Positions 12,401-25,334 of a stretch of DNA of 64,000 nucleotides are shown here, one piece after another. Location of the stretch: contig WMCF01000055.1 in the NCBI GenBank assembly GCA_009792885.1, positions 1,175,511-1,239,510 on the forward strand, in the 5' to 3' direction. Source of the DNA: Eremophila alpestris peregrina (lineage: Eukaryota > Chordata > Aves > Passeriformes > Alaudidae). Every line of letters starts with the position of its first letter. Positions within the stretch are counted from its first letter, which is position 1. The notes beneath the pieces are model-generated. The model had not been told where the DNA came from. It searched no databases and was given only the letters and a program-made list of their open reading frames with translations. A program made the translations under genes and the position numbers.

Positions 12401-13433
12401 ATTCCTTAAAGATGAGATGATGTTGTAAGTCTCTTGCTTGCAATCTGGTCAGTCCTCTGCCTCTATGCATGTGTTTGTTTAACCATGTAGTGAATTTGCT
12501 GTCCTGAATAAGAAAGAACTTGAAATGTATCAGAGGCTCCTGAACTGGAACTTCAGTCAGGAATTATCCTGATCCACACAGGAACTGGTTAAGTGTTAGT
12601 CTTGGAAAATGCCTTTCAAATCATAGGCAGATGTTTTCATGTCAAATCTCCCTGATTCTGCCGTGCACCACATCCTGGTAAGGAGAGAATTCCCTACCAG
12701 CTCTTCAGGTCATACATTTTAGTTTTGGGATTTTTTGACACTGAAGGACACATTTGTTGTCAAAGACCATTCTCTGCAGTTGAACAAATAATTCCACTTA
12801 CACCACTGAGACTTGTTTGTGGAAGGAGGGCAAGAGAAGAAACTGTCCTTGGCTGGTGAGGCACTTGAACACAGTTCAGTGCACTCAGGGAGGCTCTGCA
12901 GATGTCTGCTGCCTTTAAGAAAAAAAAAAGAAACAATGACCAAACACAATTTCAGGAACTCAGTTTTGTCATTTGACACAGAGCTGAGCTGCTGGTTTGT
13001 CTCATTTATCTTTAAATAACACCATGGAACCCAACTCAGTGTGACCATGAGGATGAGGTTCTTCTCTTGGCAGTGAGCAGTGTGGTTTCTAAATAAAGCT
13101 AATGGTAGACATTGGTTGAGTTTAATGCCTCAAGTACTGGGGCAAAGAGTATGCTAAGGTCAAGGTTATTCCAGTTGCTTGTCCAGCATGAGGCTTTGGG
13201 GAAGGGAGACAGGCACTTCTACGCATCTCCTGCCCTTTGCTTTCTGTTCCAGTGTTTACCATTCACAAGATCTGACTCAGGAGCAGTCCAGCTGAAAACT
13301 TTCCTGTTTTGGGGGGCAGGGAGTTCAAATTGGGGATCACTCTGATGCAGTCCATTGTGCAGCTCCATGAACATTACTGCTGGCATGGGACAAGGAAATG
13401 GAGAGCCAGGGAACCTGGGAAACAGGCCTAGTA
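9471..13433. other. MAML3 intron 1, unique sequence
   Basis: No exon or RNA gene is supported. A short stretch at 10607-10680, beginning CCATAGAATTCC, might be a very diverged CR1 tail, but the match is too weak to call. Confidence 0.5.
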
Positions 13434-13730
13434 TGTTGATACATGGGTGTATGGTTTCTCAGTTTGAGGGACAGGTGTCTGCCAAGGGAGGTAGGAACCT
13501 CCCTTGAAAAGGAAAATATGAGCCCTGGTCCCCCAGCCCAAATCTCGAGGTATCTCTGCCCCTCCAAGAGAAAACGTTCCGGGTAAGGAGAGCAGCCAGC
13601 TGCAGCCTTCCCCAGAGCCTGGCAACTTCTTTTATCTCTCTTAAGTACTGCTCGTTATTGTCTCTTAGCAACATATGGGAGAAAATTCCCTGAGAGAAAG
13701 AAAGGAAAGGAGAAGTCCCAAACCCTAACA
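13434..13730 (-). mobile_element. LTR-like fragment
   Basis: The segment starts TGTTGATACATGGG and ends AAACCCTAACA. Its inner part (GGACAGGTGTCTGCCAAGG, then GGAACCTCCCTTGAAAAGG) resembles the corresponding part of the LTR at 4256 (GACAGGTGTCTGCCAGGG, GAGCCTCCCTTGCAATAG). The two are therefore probably related LTR families in the same orientation. No target duplication could be matched, and the start could instead be at 13448. Confidence 0.55.
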
Positions 13731-14452
13731 ATGCTCAAGAAAGACAGAGCAGTTTATAAAATTTTCTATCAGCAATGACATTTTCTACTTTAGAAGCATT
13801 TTAATGAATAATTCTGTTTTCTGCAGAAAGTTGAGCCCTTTTCTGATCAAACAACTCTAAGGACCTTTCTGTGTCTCTTAAGCATTTCATATGCACAAGT
13901 ACACATTTATCATTAGTCAATATATTATAGAGATGTAGAATATTCTCCTCGTGAGAAGTTGTGCAAAAGCCCGTAGGTTTTTTTGGTTCTTGAATTTAAT
14001 AGTTACAGCTCCTTTGGATTACAGCAGCCACTGCAACATCTCTGTTTTGGCCCAGTGTTGATGACATGATGTGGCCATTGACTCCTGCAGGAGGATTCCC
14101 AGCACCTGATGAAAGTTTTATCAGTCTTCTAAGACTTCTGGGTAACTTTTTCACGGTTCTGTCAATCTTCTGCATTGTTACACTCCACTAGGATTGAGAG
14201 ACCCTAGCATCAACCCATTAGTGCCAAGTGCAGTGTAGCTTCCTTTGGGTGAGACTGCAGAGCCTCACTGCAGAGCTTTTGGGTTTGCAGCAGCAGCATG
14301 ACAACGTGAAGACAGCTTCAGCACCACTGGGTTCCTCTCTGGCTGAAGTTTTTCATAAGAAAAAAACCCTCATGAGTCAAAAGGCTTTTGTGGGTGTTCG
14401 TCACTTAAGTCCACATCAGTGCTTGAGCCAACGCTTCCTATGAAGATGTGCG
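13731..14452. other. MAML3 intron 1, unique sequence
   Basis: No gene or repeat recognised in this stretch between two LTR-like blocks. Confidence 0.5.
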
Positions 14453-15167
14453 TGTTACAGTCCAGTTTTTTAAGTTGTTAGAAGTGCCTATGGCCAAATT
14501 AAGGTGCAAACAAGACCATATGCCAGAGTCAATAGTATGGATTTTATTTAATAGTAAATATGAGAGAGAGAAGAAAGAAGAGAAAAAAATAGGAAAGAGG
14601 TGGGGGTGACAGAGAGTGACAGAGACAGAATAAAGAAAATATCACCACTCAGTGGATCCCTCATTGGCATCCTGATGACCCTCTCCAGCTGGTCTTCTTG
14701 GTGGTGAGGGTCTCCCAAGAAGCATTCCAGGCCAGGTGGGAATGCCCAGGTACCTCTCTTGGGCTGGGGGCAGTGTGACACAATGTTTTGCAGCAGACTC
14801 TGGATCTGTTGCAGCCCTTTGCATCACTTGCAGTGCTGTGGTGCAAGGCCTCAGCAATGAGTCTGGGGAGCACTTTTGGGGTCTTGGATGAATTATGGCA
14901 CCACCTCAGCTGTGTCTCACAGCAATGTCCCGTGGATGTGGCCTGTGGGGTTTCACAGCTGGGCTGGTTTGTGCAAGGGAGGATGGATGGGTGTTCACTG
15001 CCTCTGAGCAGAGGTTATCCCACACATCTGAAGCCTCCTCCCTCCACCCTCGGGTGCGGGGGGCGAGGGGAATCTGTGCAAACCTGGCCTCTGAGGGCTG
15101 TGGTCTCCTCCACGCCAAACCCAGCCAGGGATGATTCCCTGCTGTGTTTGACGTTCCTGTAGATGCA
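14453..15167 (-). mobile_element. LTR-like block, minus orientation
   Basis: The block begins TGTTACAGTCCAG on the plus strand. A minus-strand AATAAA signal (14543-14548) lies close to that end, followed by a purine-rich region (14560-14640) and a long GC-richer body with several CpGs (around 15040-15070). It resembles a songbird LTR family that I recall. The right end is uncertain, since no target duplication was found, and could be anywhere from about 15130 to 15170. Confidence 0.6.
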
Positions 15168-15908
15168 TTCCTTTCCTTCAGCCTTGTTCGTTTCTCCCTA
15201 GGCCTGAGATGATTGAACAATAGTGTTGCCTTTATCTTATCTAGGTGGCTTAACTCACAGTCTGAAGTTCCAGTCAGCAATCTTCAAGGAGGGGTGGGCT
15301 TCTGTGGTTGTATCTTCTTCATACAGTTTTTGCTAAAATGGGCAAAACTCCTTCATAACAATGTTTAACGCATGAAACATTTCAGTCCTTGACAGAGTAT
15401 GATCTTCATTACTGGAACTTGAAGATCACGTCCTAGGAACTGTAGAGACAGGAATGTGTATGTTGGGAATGGGGGGAAGAAGGAGCAGTCTTTCTTCTTT
15501 TGCTTAAGCTGTAGGCTCTAAGGAAGAGAAGGCTTTTCTTCATTCTTTCAACCCCTCCTTTAATATATTTATTGCCAGTTCTGGCAGAATAATCCTGGTG
15601 AACAGTTAAAAATTATGTATTTCATGTTGCAGCTGTGATCTTCACAAGAGCAGAGGTGTGAAGGACAGAGCAAACTCATGCAGGAAGCACCTTTATAAAT
15701 GTGTAGGGTTTTCATTTCTTACAGCAGTTTGAGCGTGTGAACATTGCCTAAAAGGGAGCAGCGCAGCCAGCATTACACTGTGTGCAGGAGGAAAGGGAGG
15801 AGAGATGGAGATGCAGGTTATTAGTCATTTATCTCTTCCTCTTCCACCTTCTTCCTCTGCCAGGGCAGGCAGCTAGTGCTGGCAGGGGTGGAGTCCCAGG
15901 GCCCTGTC
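15168..15908. other. MAML3 intron 1, unique sequence
   Basis: No gene or repeat recognised between the LTR-like block and the next CR1 tail. Confidence 0.5.
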
Positions 15909-16136
15909 ATTCATAGAATCATAGAGTGGTTTGGATTAGCAGGGACCTTAGACCATCTCCTTCCAACACTCCTGTCATGGGCAGGAATACGTCCCACTAG
16001 AGCAGGTTGCCTTGAACACTTCCACGGATGGGGCATCCACAACTTTTTTGGACAAACTGTTCCAGTGCCTCACAACCTTCACAGAAAAGAATTTCATCCT
16101 AACTTCTAATTAAATCCATGCTCTTTCAATTTAAAG
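15909..16136 (-). mobile_element. CR1 LINE, 3'-end fragment (antisense)
   Basis: TTCATAGAATCATAGAGTGG at the left end holds two octamer tail units of CR1 in antisense. GGGCAGGAATACGTCCCACT, GATGGGGCATCCACAACTT and GTTCCAGTGCCTCACAACC follow. About 228 bp is kept and ends near the region corresponding to CTCTTTCAATTTAAAG. Confidence 0.92.
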
Positions 16137-18254
16137 TATTTTTGTGAAAATTGCCTTGCAATTTAGGGACTAAGAACATTTTAAAAAATTAAGAAATCAA
16201 TGGTTGTATCCCCATCAGGCTCACTCTCAGCCATGACTCTGTGATATTAACTAGGGGTCTTCCAAGAAAGAATATCTTCATACAGGTAGAAAAGATATTG
16301 ATTGACTTTCTCTAAAGCAGTTACACTTAAAATTGTAGGGAATTAAAGCTATGCAGAGTTTTGCACAGAGCATCTTGGCATGTAACTCAAATTAATATGA
16401 TTAATGAAGCCTTGCAGTCACCATCTTCTTTTACACCAAGAGTTGATGGAACAAGAAAGAGAAGGGCATTTTTTTAACATGATTTTCACACGCCTGCAGT
16501 TAAGCACTGAAATTTGTATCTTTGCACCCGCATAATAATGGTGAATGTTTATACAATACATGTAAATGAGCAATAAATGGTGGCATTAAAGACAGTATAG
16601 ACCCCTACAAGTAACTCTAAGCTCAAGTCTAGTAACAAAATAGAACTTCTTTTATCTGAGGCTTATTTAAGGCCAGCCTAGTAAAGCCATGTTTGCAATG
16701 GTGTTTCAGTCTGTAACATTTACTTGGCCAGCTAGTATTGTGTGAGAGGGGCTAAATGCTTCTATATTGGCAGTAAAGTGTGATAATCAATTGAATTAAG
16801 GCAGTTCACTGGAAACAGCATGTTTTCCCTGGTCTGAACAGTCCTAGGGGAGTTTTTCTAAAGTGCAGTGTCTGATACTATGCTCTCGAAATGGAGGCAG
16901 CACAATCCTTTTTTTTTTTCTTAATTTCTCCTTTTCCAAGCATGCAGTGAAAGCAAGTTAAATCTGGCCATGCAGGCTGGCCAAGGGAGCTGGCTGAGGA
17001 CAAAGCCAGGCTGTGGAGTGGCTTCCCGGTGGCCAGGCAGCACTGAAGTGGAAGGTGGCAGCAGGGCACCCAGCAGGGACACCGGGAGGCTTGTGTCCAG
17101 CCAAAAGGGTGGCCATGGAATGACGCAGGCCACATTCCTGCTGGCACGTCACCTCAGGCTGGGATGTCACACTGGGCCCTGCTGCTAGAGCCAGAGTATA
17201 CTTGTAGATGTGCCAGCCAGAGAGTCCTTTTGCACGGTTTGCAGCTTGGTTTGAGGAAGTGCTCCATAAGCTGCACTTTTAAAATAGCCCTTGGCTGGTG
17301 CCTCTGCTAGCTCTGCTGGCAGATGCCTTTGTGTGAGTGCACAGATCTGGTTAGAGGGAATCTATTCCACACTGTATTTAGGCAGTACCTTTACTGTCTG
17401 TGTTTTCTTTCCCTTGCAGCTAGCAACAGAGCGACTTTGCTTCTTTTGTGCTTAAATCATCTTTATACTCTTTAGTCTCTGAAGGAGCTGGATAAAAGAA
17501 ATAATCTTTGGAGGTAGTTAACCACTGAAGCAGATTTTTATTTTGACTAATTCTGTTTAGGTAGCAAAACATGCTAAACAGGATGACAGGACTAGAGAAT
17601 CCTTAAATTGAATAGATGGACTTTTATTTTTAAGTGAAAAAGCCTGCATTTTGGATTCTAAAAGGATGTAGGTCTTTGGAATCTGACCATACCTGGGTTA
17701 CAGCTGATATTAATGTATATAACTGGGAGCTGAGCAAAGTCACAGTGTCTGAAGCAGTCATTTACTGTGTTTCAGCTCTGAAAGAGTTTTATCTGTCTGT
17801 AAATTGGAAGACACAGAAAGCTGAAGAACCTTTCAGACATGTTTTTGTTCTACAGCATGACCAATAAAGAATTTCAGTCATAAGGACAAATTTTGCTGGA
17901 AATGACAAATTCATTTATGTAAATTGTGGGCTCGCCTTTTAAAGTTTCTTGTAAACAATGTTGTGTACTGTGGATCTCTGTGAAATGCACACAGGAGACA
18001 GGGAAGTGAGAACACAGCCTCTTGTTTTTCTTTGATAGAGGTTCCCTTTTATTTTTTTTTTTTACTTCCAGCAGAAGAGGAGATGAATTCAGGGTGTTCT
18101 AAGAAATGTTGGTGGTTTGACTGATACTGTCCCATTACATGCCTTTGGAATAAGCTTGCTCTTCCTAAGTAGGAAACATCAGTAGATGAAGTATGGCTGA
18201 GACAAAAGCTTGGACTTCCACTGGTGTGCAGAAAGGCAATACTATATGAACAAA

Positions 18255-18304
18255 AACAAATGCATTTAAATATATCCATAAACATAAACAAATGCATTTA
18301 AATA
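18255..18304. repeat. Short direct repeat, 32-bp period
   Basis: AACAAATGCATTTAAATA occurs at 18255-18272 and 18287-18304. Each copy contains the palindrome AAATGCATTT. Confidence 0.85.
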
Positions 18305-18819
18305 CCTGTTAAATATTCCTGACACTGAGCAGCAAAACTACTATGGAAGATAACTACAGGAAGATTTATTTGTCAGCCTTTTAGTGGGACACATAATGAA
18401 AAATCTACTTGTTCCATTTGTCCATCAAAATATGACTTGCCTTGAGTAAAATGTTGCAACTCTGCATTAGGACAGGAACAGACTGATGCTGGTGCTGCCT
18501 TGGGAATTGCATTACTTTAATGTAACTCGTGCTGGGGGAGGGGCCTTGTTTATGCTTTGCTTATTGCTTTTAGCTATTGTGAGTAGAAAGACATCCACAA
18601 AAATGATTTACACAGTGCTGCTGATGTTAATCCCATTACTTTGCCAGATATTTTTCATCTCTTCACCTCCCACCCGTTGAACAGAAACTTTCTTTGCCGT
18701 GAGTCGGAGCAGAGCCTGGTGTGATGAGCAGGTGTGGCTTGCAGTGCAGATGTGCTGCCCAGCTTCATGCAGGGATAAATGGAAAAGGAGGGGGGGATGG
18801 CTGCTCTGTGTGTGTAAAT

Positions 18820-18842
18820 GGGAGGGAGGGAGGGAGGGAGGG
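18820..18842 (+). repeat. (GGGA)n array, G-quadruplex-forming
   Basis: Six consecutive GGG triplets are separated by single A residues. This satisfies the usual G-quadruplex pattern with one-nucleotide loops on the plus, coding-sense strand, so the transcript could fold too. Confidence 0.92.
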
Positions 18843-20743
18843 AGAGAAAAAGAGAGCACATGTAATTTTCTGGCATGTAAATCCTGGGAAACAGTGAGCA
18901 ATGGTGACTGCTCTTACTCCCAGTGCAAAGGGAAGAAAAACACAGTAACTGCTGTCACAAAGGACAAAATATTGTCACAGTAGATGAGTGGCTCTTGTGC
19001 TTCTTGCCACCCTCTGTGCCCAGAGTAATAGACGCCTCTGTCCCCACAACGTGGTCTTGGGCTTCAAGGAGAAATTGGTATGTGCTCGTCGGCAGCATCA
19101 CCTCTCCTTTTCCTCAGACAAATCCTTTCAGACTCCCCTGTGGACTGTGTACATTGCTCCTGCATGCTCCTGAAATGCCCTCAGTGTGCATGGGGAGGGC
19201 TGTGTTCTGGGTAGCTTGGGCACTCCTGATGAGGCAGATGTCACACAAAGGGACAGGAGATGAGTTTCCCTCCCTTGTACATGCTCAGGCACTGCGACCA
19301 GGGAGCCCAAGGCTGCTAACATGCTTTCTGTCCACTGGGAGGGTAACTTGGCCTCTTTCCTCAGAGATTTGAACTTAGACTTCCATCTTTCTGGAATCCT
19401 TTATGAAATGAAGGGAAGGTTTTGGTTGACTGTAAAACCCAAGCTAGAAGGGCAGGCCTGCAAAGTGCTCAGCTTGGCAGGAGCAGCCTTGACTGATCGG
19501 GAAGGGTCACTGACTTTGCAGAATGAGACTCTCCTGCATCTGTTACTGTGGTCAGCTCAGGCCTGAAAGTGCTGAAGTGGAGCTCAGAGGGGAGCTGGGG
19601 AACTCTGTCAACAAGTAATTGGGCAAGAGAGAGAAAGGATTTGTGACGGGAAGCCGTCAGTAGCACTGAAAGCAAACAAACAAGCAAGTATAAGTGTTTT
19701 GGATTTCTTTGTTTTAGGAGAAATTCCCTAGGCCAAGCAGCTCCATTTATACATTCTTGTTGTAATTGCACAAACCATGAGACTGGTTGATGCAGTTTGA
19801 AAAACAAAAACAAGACAGAAAGCCTTGGGGAGGGGGAGGTGCATGGCTGTCCTTTACTTCTCTGGAAAGAGTAGTCAATTCTAAACTTTTGTTCATTTGC
19901 AACAATGCATAGGGGCTGTGCAATGACTGCCTGAATGTTAAATTATAGCACTTGTTTTACTCTTTATGTCTGTGTCTTGTATGACGCAGTTTGTACTAGC
20001 AACATCTGAATGTTTTGGCTTACTTTGAAAGACTAGGAGAGTTAAGGGTCTTTCATGAAATAAAAGAAAATCCTGAAAATAGCCTTCTGTGATTTCTGAA
20101 TTGTATTCTTAGTGGTATTAGCATATAGCTGGAGCTAATTCATCTGCATTAGTGAAAAGTTCAAGTTAGAGCAGAATTAGGCCTTTTTGGAAACAAGTCA
20201 GAGTCGTATCTGATGCAGCTCCATCTTGGCTTTGAACAAGGAGCCTGTCACATTGCTTGTGAACCTGGAGACGTGGATGTGTCACAATCATCCCAAACAG
20301 AAGCTGTGTGACATACCAAAGAGGGTTATCCTCAGAGCTGGACTGGGGCCCCTGGCTTTCCAGTCATTCCAGTAGTGGGCAGAACCCCAGCACAGGATTT
20401 GCTGAGGTGATCCAGCCAACTTTATTCTGTAAATTATTTGGCTTGAGGCAGAGACTTCTCCTGCCTGTCCTCCATTCACGATCCACAGAGCCCATGCTGA
20501 GCTGGACTCTGCTACTTTCAGAGCTGTCTGGTTCCCCAGGACTAATGCTGCTTGTCTCTGGTCCTATATAGACATAACTTTAGGTGTTTGAAGGATGTGG
20601 GTTTGTGTTTTGGAGGTAATGAGGGGGTGGTCAACAGTATTGTGGGATCACAGCACGTAATTGCCATGGATTTCAGAAGGAACTGGGTGCTCAGCCTGCA
20701 TAGGCAGTTTGGAGGTCCCAAGAGATGCTGTAGTGAGGCCTTC

Positions 20744-21904
20744 TGTCATGGTTTGACACTGGCCAAACGCCAGGCACGCACAAAAGCCATTCACTCATCC
20801 TGTCTTGCTCTCAGCTGGGCAGAGAAGAAGGAAAAAAATTAATGAAGGGTTCATGAGTTGACATGAGGACTGGGAGAAAACACTCTAAGGGCAAAACAGG
20901 TCAAAATTTAAAGGTATAAAATAAATCTATTATTAACAGAGTCTATTACTGTTATTATTAATAATATTGTTAACAGAATCTTTTATTAAGAGGACAATAA
21001 GAAGTAAAACAAGCCTTTAAAACACCCTTTTCCCCCAGCCCTTCCCTCCCTCCTACCAACAGCGCAAAGAGACAGGACATGGGGCTTTTGGTCAGTTCAT
21101 CACTTGAGATCTTCTTTTGTTCATTCAGGGGAAAGAGTCTTTGCAATGCCCTGAGTCACTTCCAGATGCAACAGTCTTCCCAAATGTGCTGTGGCGTGGG
21201 TTGCTTGCCCATGGGGTGCAGTCCTCTATGGATAGGGTGCTCTAGTGTGGAAACAAGGGCCCTCCTTTTCCATCCCTGGAAGCAGAGGCCCTCTCCCTCC
21301 ATTCAGATCTCCCACTGGATCACAGCTTTCTCTGGCATCCACCTGCTCTGGCATTGAGCACTTTTCCCACAGTCTGCCAGTGGATCTCTGCATCTCCCAC
21401 AGACTCCATGCATTACAGGGGGATTGTTTCACCATGGTCCTCACCATGGCCTGCAGAGAAAATCTCGGCTCCAATGCTTGAAGCACCTCCTCCCCCTCCT
21501 TTTATTCCACTGACCTTGGTGCTGCCATGTTGTTTTCCCTTTCATGTCCTCACTTCCTCTTCTTCCCTGACTAGGAGAAAAGCTGCTGCCCGTAGGCACC
21601 ACTGCCAACAAGTTCCACCAATTCAGAGATTTCTGCAGGATCCCAAAGCACTGAGAGGTTGATCCCATCTGGGTTCTGTGTCGGGGAGTCACTCCCCACG
21701 TTTCGGCTGTTTTGATTTTCTTCTTGACTGTGCCATCACAGAGGTGTTAGCAACCTCTCTAACTGGGCCAGCAGCAAGTCCATCTTCAGAGCCATCAGAG
21801 ATTGGCTCTGCCAGCCATGGTGGAAGCTTCTAGCAGCTTCTCACATAAGCCACTTCTGTGGCTCTCCCCCGCCAGCAAAAACCAGGCCATGCCAAATCAA
21901 CACA
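20744..21904 (-). mobile_element. Solo ERVL-type LTR with 5-bp target duplication
   Basis: The element runs from TGTCATGGTTTGACACTGGC to CCAAATCAACACA, and is flanked on both sides by CCTTC (20739-20743 and 21905-21909). The 5-bp duplication and the TG...CA ends mark a complete 1161-bp LTR. Minus orientation is suggested by a minus-strand AATAAA at 20992-20997 near the presumed 3' end, and by a TATA-like GGAATAAAAGG at 21498-21508. No internal retroviral sequence remains, so it probably arose by recombination between two LTRs. The sequence resembles avian ERVL LTRs that I recall. Confidence 0.88.
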
Positions 21905-24459
21905 CCTTCAAGGAGGAATTCTTTCCTCTCCTTGGTTATCATGTGGCTGATGCACAAGGGTGACAACCCATGCAAACTTGTTGCAAAATGATAAATCTCC
22001 CTAGCTGTAAAACTCCCTAACTGTATTATTTTGAAAAATCTTTGAGACTATGTCTCAACAAGACATTGAATGTTATTTTTAATCATACTGCGCTTTAAAT
22101 ATATTTTCATTAAATGTTAGGGTTTTCATTTATTTCTGTTTTGGAAAAGAATAAGAAAAAGGCAGCTAGACCTTCCTTAAAGCCTGTATTATTGGATGTA
22201 GTTTTTATCATGTCTGTCCTGACCTGAATTCTCTCTAAACTGAATAATTACAATCTCTAAAACCCTTCCTCAGATGGAAACTTCTCCATGACTGTAATAA
22301 CATGCATCCCTTCTGAAACAAGGCAGCCAGTATTTGAGTGGGGAGTGTTCATGAAAGCTTTATTTACCCTTTTTTTTTATTTTATTTTTTTTATTTCCTT
22401 GTATTAGCATATTCTCCCATCCTGTTGTTTTGTTTCTTTGCTGCTTCTTTGGCACTTCTTTTCCTTCTGTGTAGAGCAGGTGTTTTCACTCAGCTGCCTA
22501 CAGCAATGCTGAAGAATTTTCCAGGGCACTTGGAGTTAAGATAACGTCCATCAGCAGGCATGAGGAAACCACAGTTCTTTATGTGCATTACCTTGCATTT
22601 GTCTATACTGAATTTCAGCTGATCAGAGAATATTTCCTCAACATCTATGGAAATTATATAGTTATTGACTGAGGGGAAGAGAGAGGATAGAAATTAAATG
22701 GTCACAACATTTACTGAATATTTGCTAGCAGAGAGAGGGGGCTCCTTTGAAATGAGACCAGTTTCTCACGATCTCATTTCTCTGTGCTGTTCTCTCTCTC
22801 CATATCAAACAACAGGTTTAGGGAAGGTGTGCAAGAAATTTTCTTTAGTTGTCTTCATTTTGTGAAGACAGGGCAGTGTGAAGTTGGCATTGCAGGAGTT
22901 GTGTGCAGGGATTGTTTCAGGGCTTCCATTTACTCAGGAAAGGGAAGGTAGATCCCCTGGCCTGGATGGGGTGGGGAGGGTGGAGGAAGCTGCTGGCAAA
23001 CACTTGTCCCTAAAACTGAGAGCTGTAAGGGCAGAGCTCACTGCAGGCTTTCCAGCATGTAATAAAGGCTGCCCTTCTGTTCCCTATGCTTATTAGTGGA
23101 TGCCTCATCAAGACAAGATTTTGGAAAAATCTTTTCCTTCTTGAAATAAAACCAGCTAAAAATAAGATGCAAGTTCTTAGTTCCAATGCAGAACAAAGTT
23201 ATTGTTAACTCCTGCAGACTTGTGCTTGCCTTATGTTAAGAGGGGCACTGCTCTATCACCAGAGGTAAAACTGGCCAGTGCTGGGGCCCCCATCTGGGGC
23301 AAAGACTGTGTTAGCTACCACAGAGGATTCTGAATCACATTAAATAAAGAGAAAGTCAACTGTAACCCACATTGGATTCAGCTGCCTGCAGTTGAGAGCA
23401 CACAATTTGGAAAGTCTTAACCTGATTTTTACAAACAGAAAAGCACTACCCAGAAAGTAATTCAGTTTTTAGTTGTTCAAGCCAAAATTCATATCTGTTT
23501 TCCATCCCAAGCATTAGAAGCTTCACCATTGTCACTACTGTTTCTTCCCTATGCCATGGTACATTTGTTGTCCAGAAAGCTCTAGGGCACATGAAAGTTC
23601 ATTTTCTAAACAGATTTACACATGGTCTTGTTGAAATTTCATTGATATGGTGGAGTGATGCAAGTACATATGTATTTAGGATATGTGTCTGTAAACTTTC
23701 TAGGCAGCCTGTGGCAAATGCAAACAGAATGTTTCAAATGTGTTTCTATCTTTAAAGACCAAACACACCTGCTGAGCCATCCACAGTTCCCATTCCCATC
23801 CAAGCCCCAAACCTTGCCTGCTAAAGCAGTCAGGGTGAACCAGTTTTGAGCATCACCTCTAGCTGAAGGTTTGGCACCTGAATTGTAATTTATATGAATG
23901 ACTTTAAACAAAACTCTGATCATTCTTTAAAGAAAATTTCTCTTATTTCATACCATCTGTTCATGTGTTTGATATGACACTAAAAGGTGATAAAGCAGGG
24001 TTCTAAGAGCATTTTTCTTCACTGTGAGTTTTTTTCCTCCTCATGCTTCCCTGAGTACCCATCTGCTCTGGGCTTGTAAATGGCACACATCACTTTGCAG
24101 GCAAGTTCAATCATGGAACAGTGGCCATGACTGCTGCTGAGATCAGGGGCACATGTGCAGAAAGGAAGGTTGATCTTGGCCCCTCTCCATGGAGAAGACC
24201 ATCTTGTCAGAGAACCATGGATTTCATCTCTGGCCTCAGCTCTGACGCTGATCTTCCAAGGCTTTGGGGAAAACTAAAACCTGGTTAGTGTCTTTGTGTT
24301 AGTTTGCCTTGTTAGTGCACCTGCTGCTGCACCATTTCACTGGTGTGTACTGGGCTGAGTGAGTTTTGGAAAGCAGAATAGTGATGAAAGTGGTGCAGTG
24401 TGATGCTTTCATTACTTACCTGGTCTGCTTTATCTTTATCCCTACTGATTTAACATTTG
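21905..24459. other. MAML3 intron 1, unique sequence
   Basis: No gene or mobile element recognised. T-rich patches occur at about 22370-22400. Confidence 0.5.
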
Positions 24460-24562
24460 TCACAGAATCACTGAGGTTTGAAAAGACCTCTAAGATCATT
24501 GACTCTAGTTGTTAACATAGCACTGCTTGTTCATTGCTAAACTGTGTCCCCAAGTGCACACC
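24460..24562 (-). mobile_element. CR1 LINE, very short 3' fragment (antisense)
   Basis: TCACAGAATCACTGAGGTTT, AAAGACCTCTAAGATCATTG and CTAAACTGTGTCCCCAAGTG are the antisense 3' terminus of a CR1 subfamily different from those at 193 and 15909. Only about 100 bp remains. Confidence 0.85.
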
Positions 24563-25334
24563 TCCCCGTCCCCCCAATGTACTGCTGGGTAGTTTTGTTA
24601 TATTTATAAAATGCTCTTTGAACATATATGTCCTGGGAATTTTTCACATGGCATTAAATAATTTTCTGCTTGTAAAGTTACACCTGCCTATGGCCTGTTG
24701 AGAGCGGGTGTTCAGAACTCAGTGTCTCTTCACCAGGGAAAGATGAAGCATGTTCACTGCTAGATTACTATTTAAAGAGAAATCACTCAGGTGTTGTAAT
24801 TGGAATACCCAAATCGTGGGCTGAGTTTCTCCTCCTGGGGTCCTGTTGCAACTTTGATATACAGACTTTGCTGAAGGTTTTGAAGGCAGAAATCCTGCCG
24901 GGAAGAATAGTAGCAGAAAGTGGGGAAGATCAAGATATCAAAGAGAGTGGTACTGACAGAGGAGAAGTCTGCAGTGAGGAGGCTCCTATGGATCTTTTCC
25001 TTTCTCTTCCCAGGGTTCAAGTGCTCTCTCCCCCCAGCAGAAATTTAAATGGGAAGCAGTGGGCATTAACACTTTGTGCTCATCAAGGGTGGCCCACCAG
25101 CGCCCAGGGAAGGAGGGAAGAGAGACAGAGCGCTGCAATTTACTTCTTTTCTTGCTGGTTTCAGTGAGCTTGGCTCACCATGGGTCCCTCTCTTGCTTTT
25201 ATAGAATACATCTGAGTTTGGTGCAGCATAAATGTGATTCATTTCTGGTCTGTGTTGAAGAGCACAGAGTGGTGCTGTCTTGCTCTTGGGCTTGCTCAGA
25301 TATACACTTCATGTATCACTTACCTACCATGCAG
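24563..25334. other. MAML3 intron 1, unique sequence
   Basis: No gene or repeat recognised. A C-rich patch lies directly after the CR1 fragment. Confidence 0.5.

Larger units (their letters stand above)
16137..20743. other. MAML3 intron 1, unique sequence
   Basis: No coding exon is supported. A conserved-looking AT-rich block at 16521-16590 and a GC-richer patch at about 16960-17200 stand out. Simple repeats include the GGGA array at 18820-18842. An 18-bp direct repeat is at 18255-18272 and 18287-18304. Confidence 0.55.

Noticed and set aside
14788..15280. Overlapping open frames of about 124 codons on both strands
   Set aside because: They lie in a GC-richer LTR-like block where stop codons are rare. 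Composition is low in conserved motifs and frames on both strands are open, which is typical of chance.
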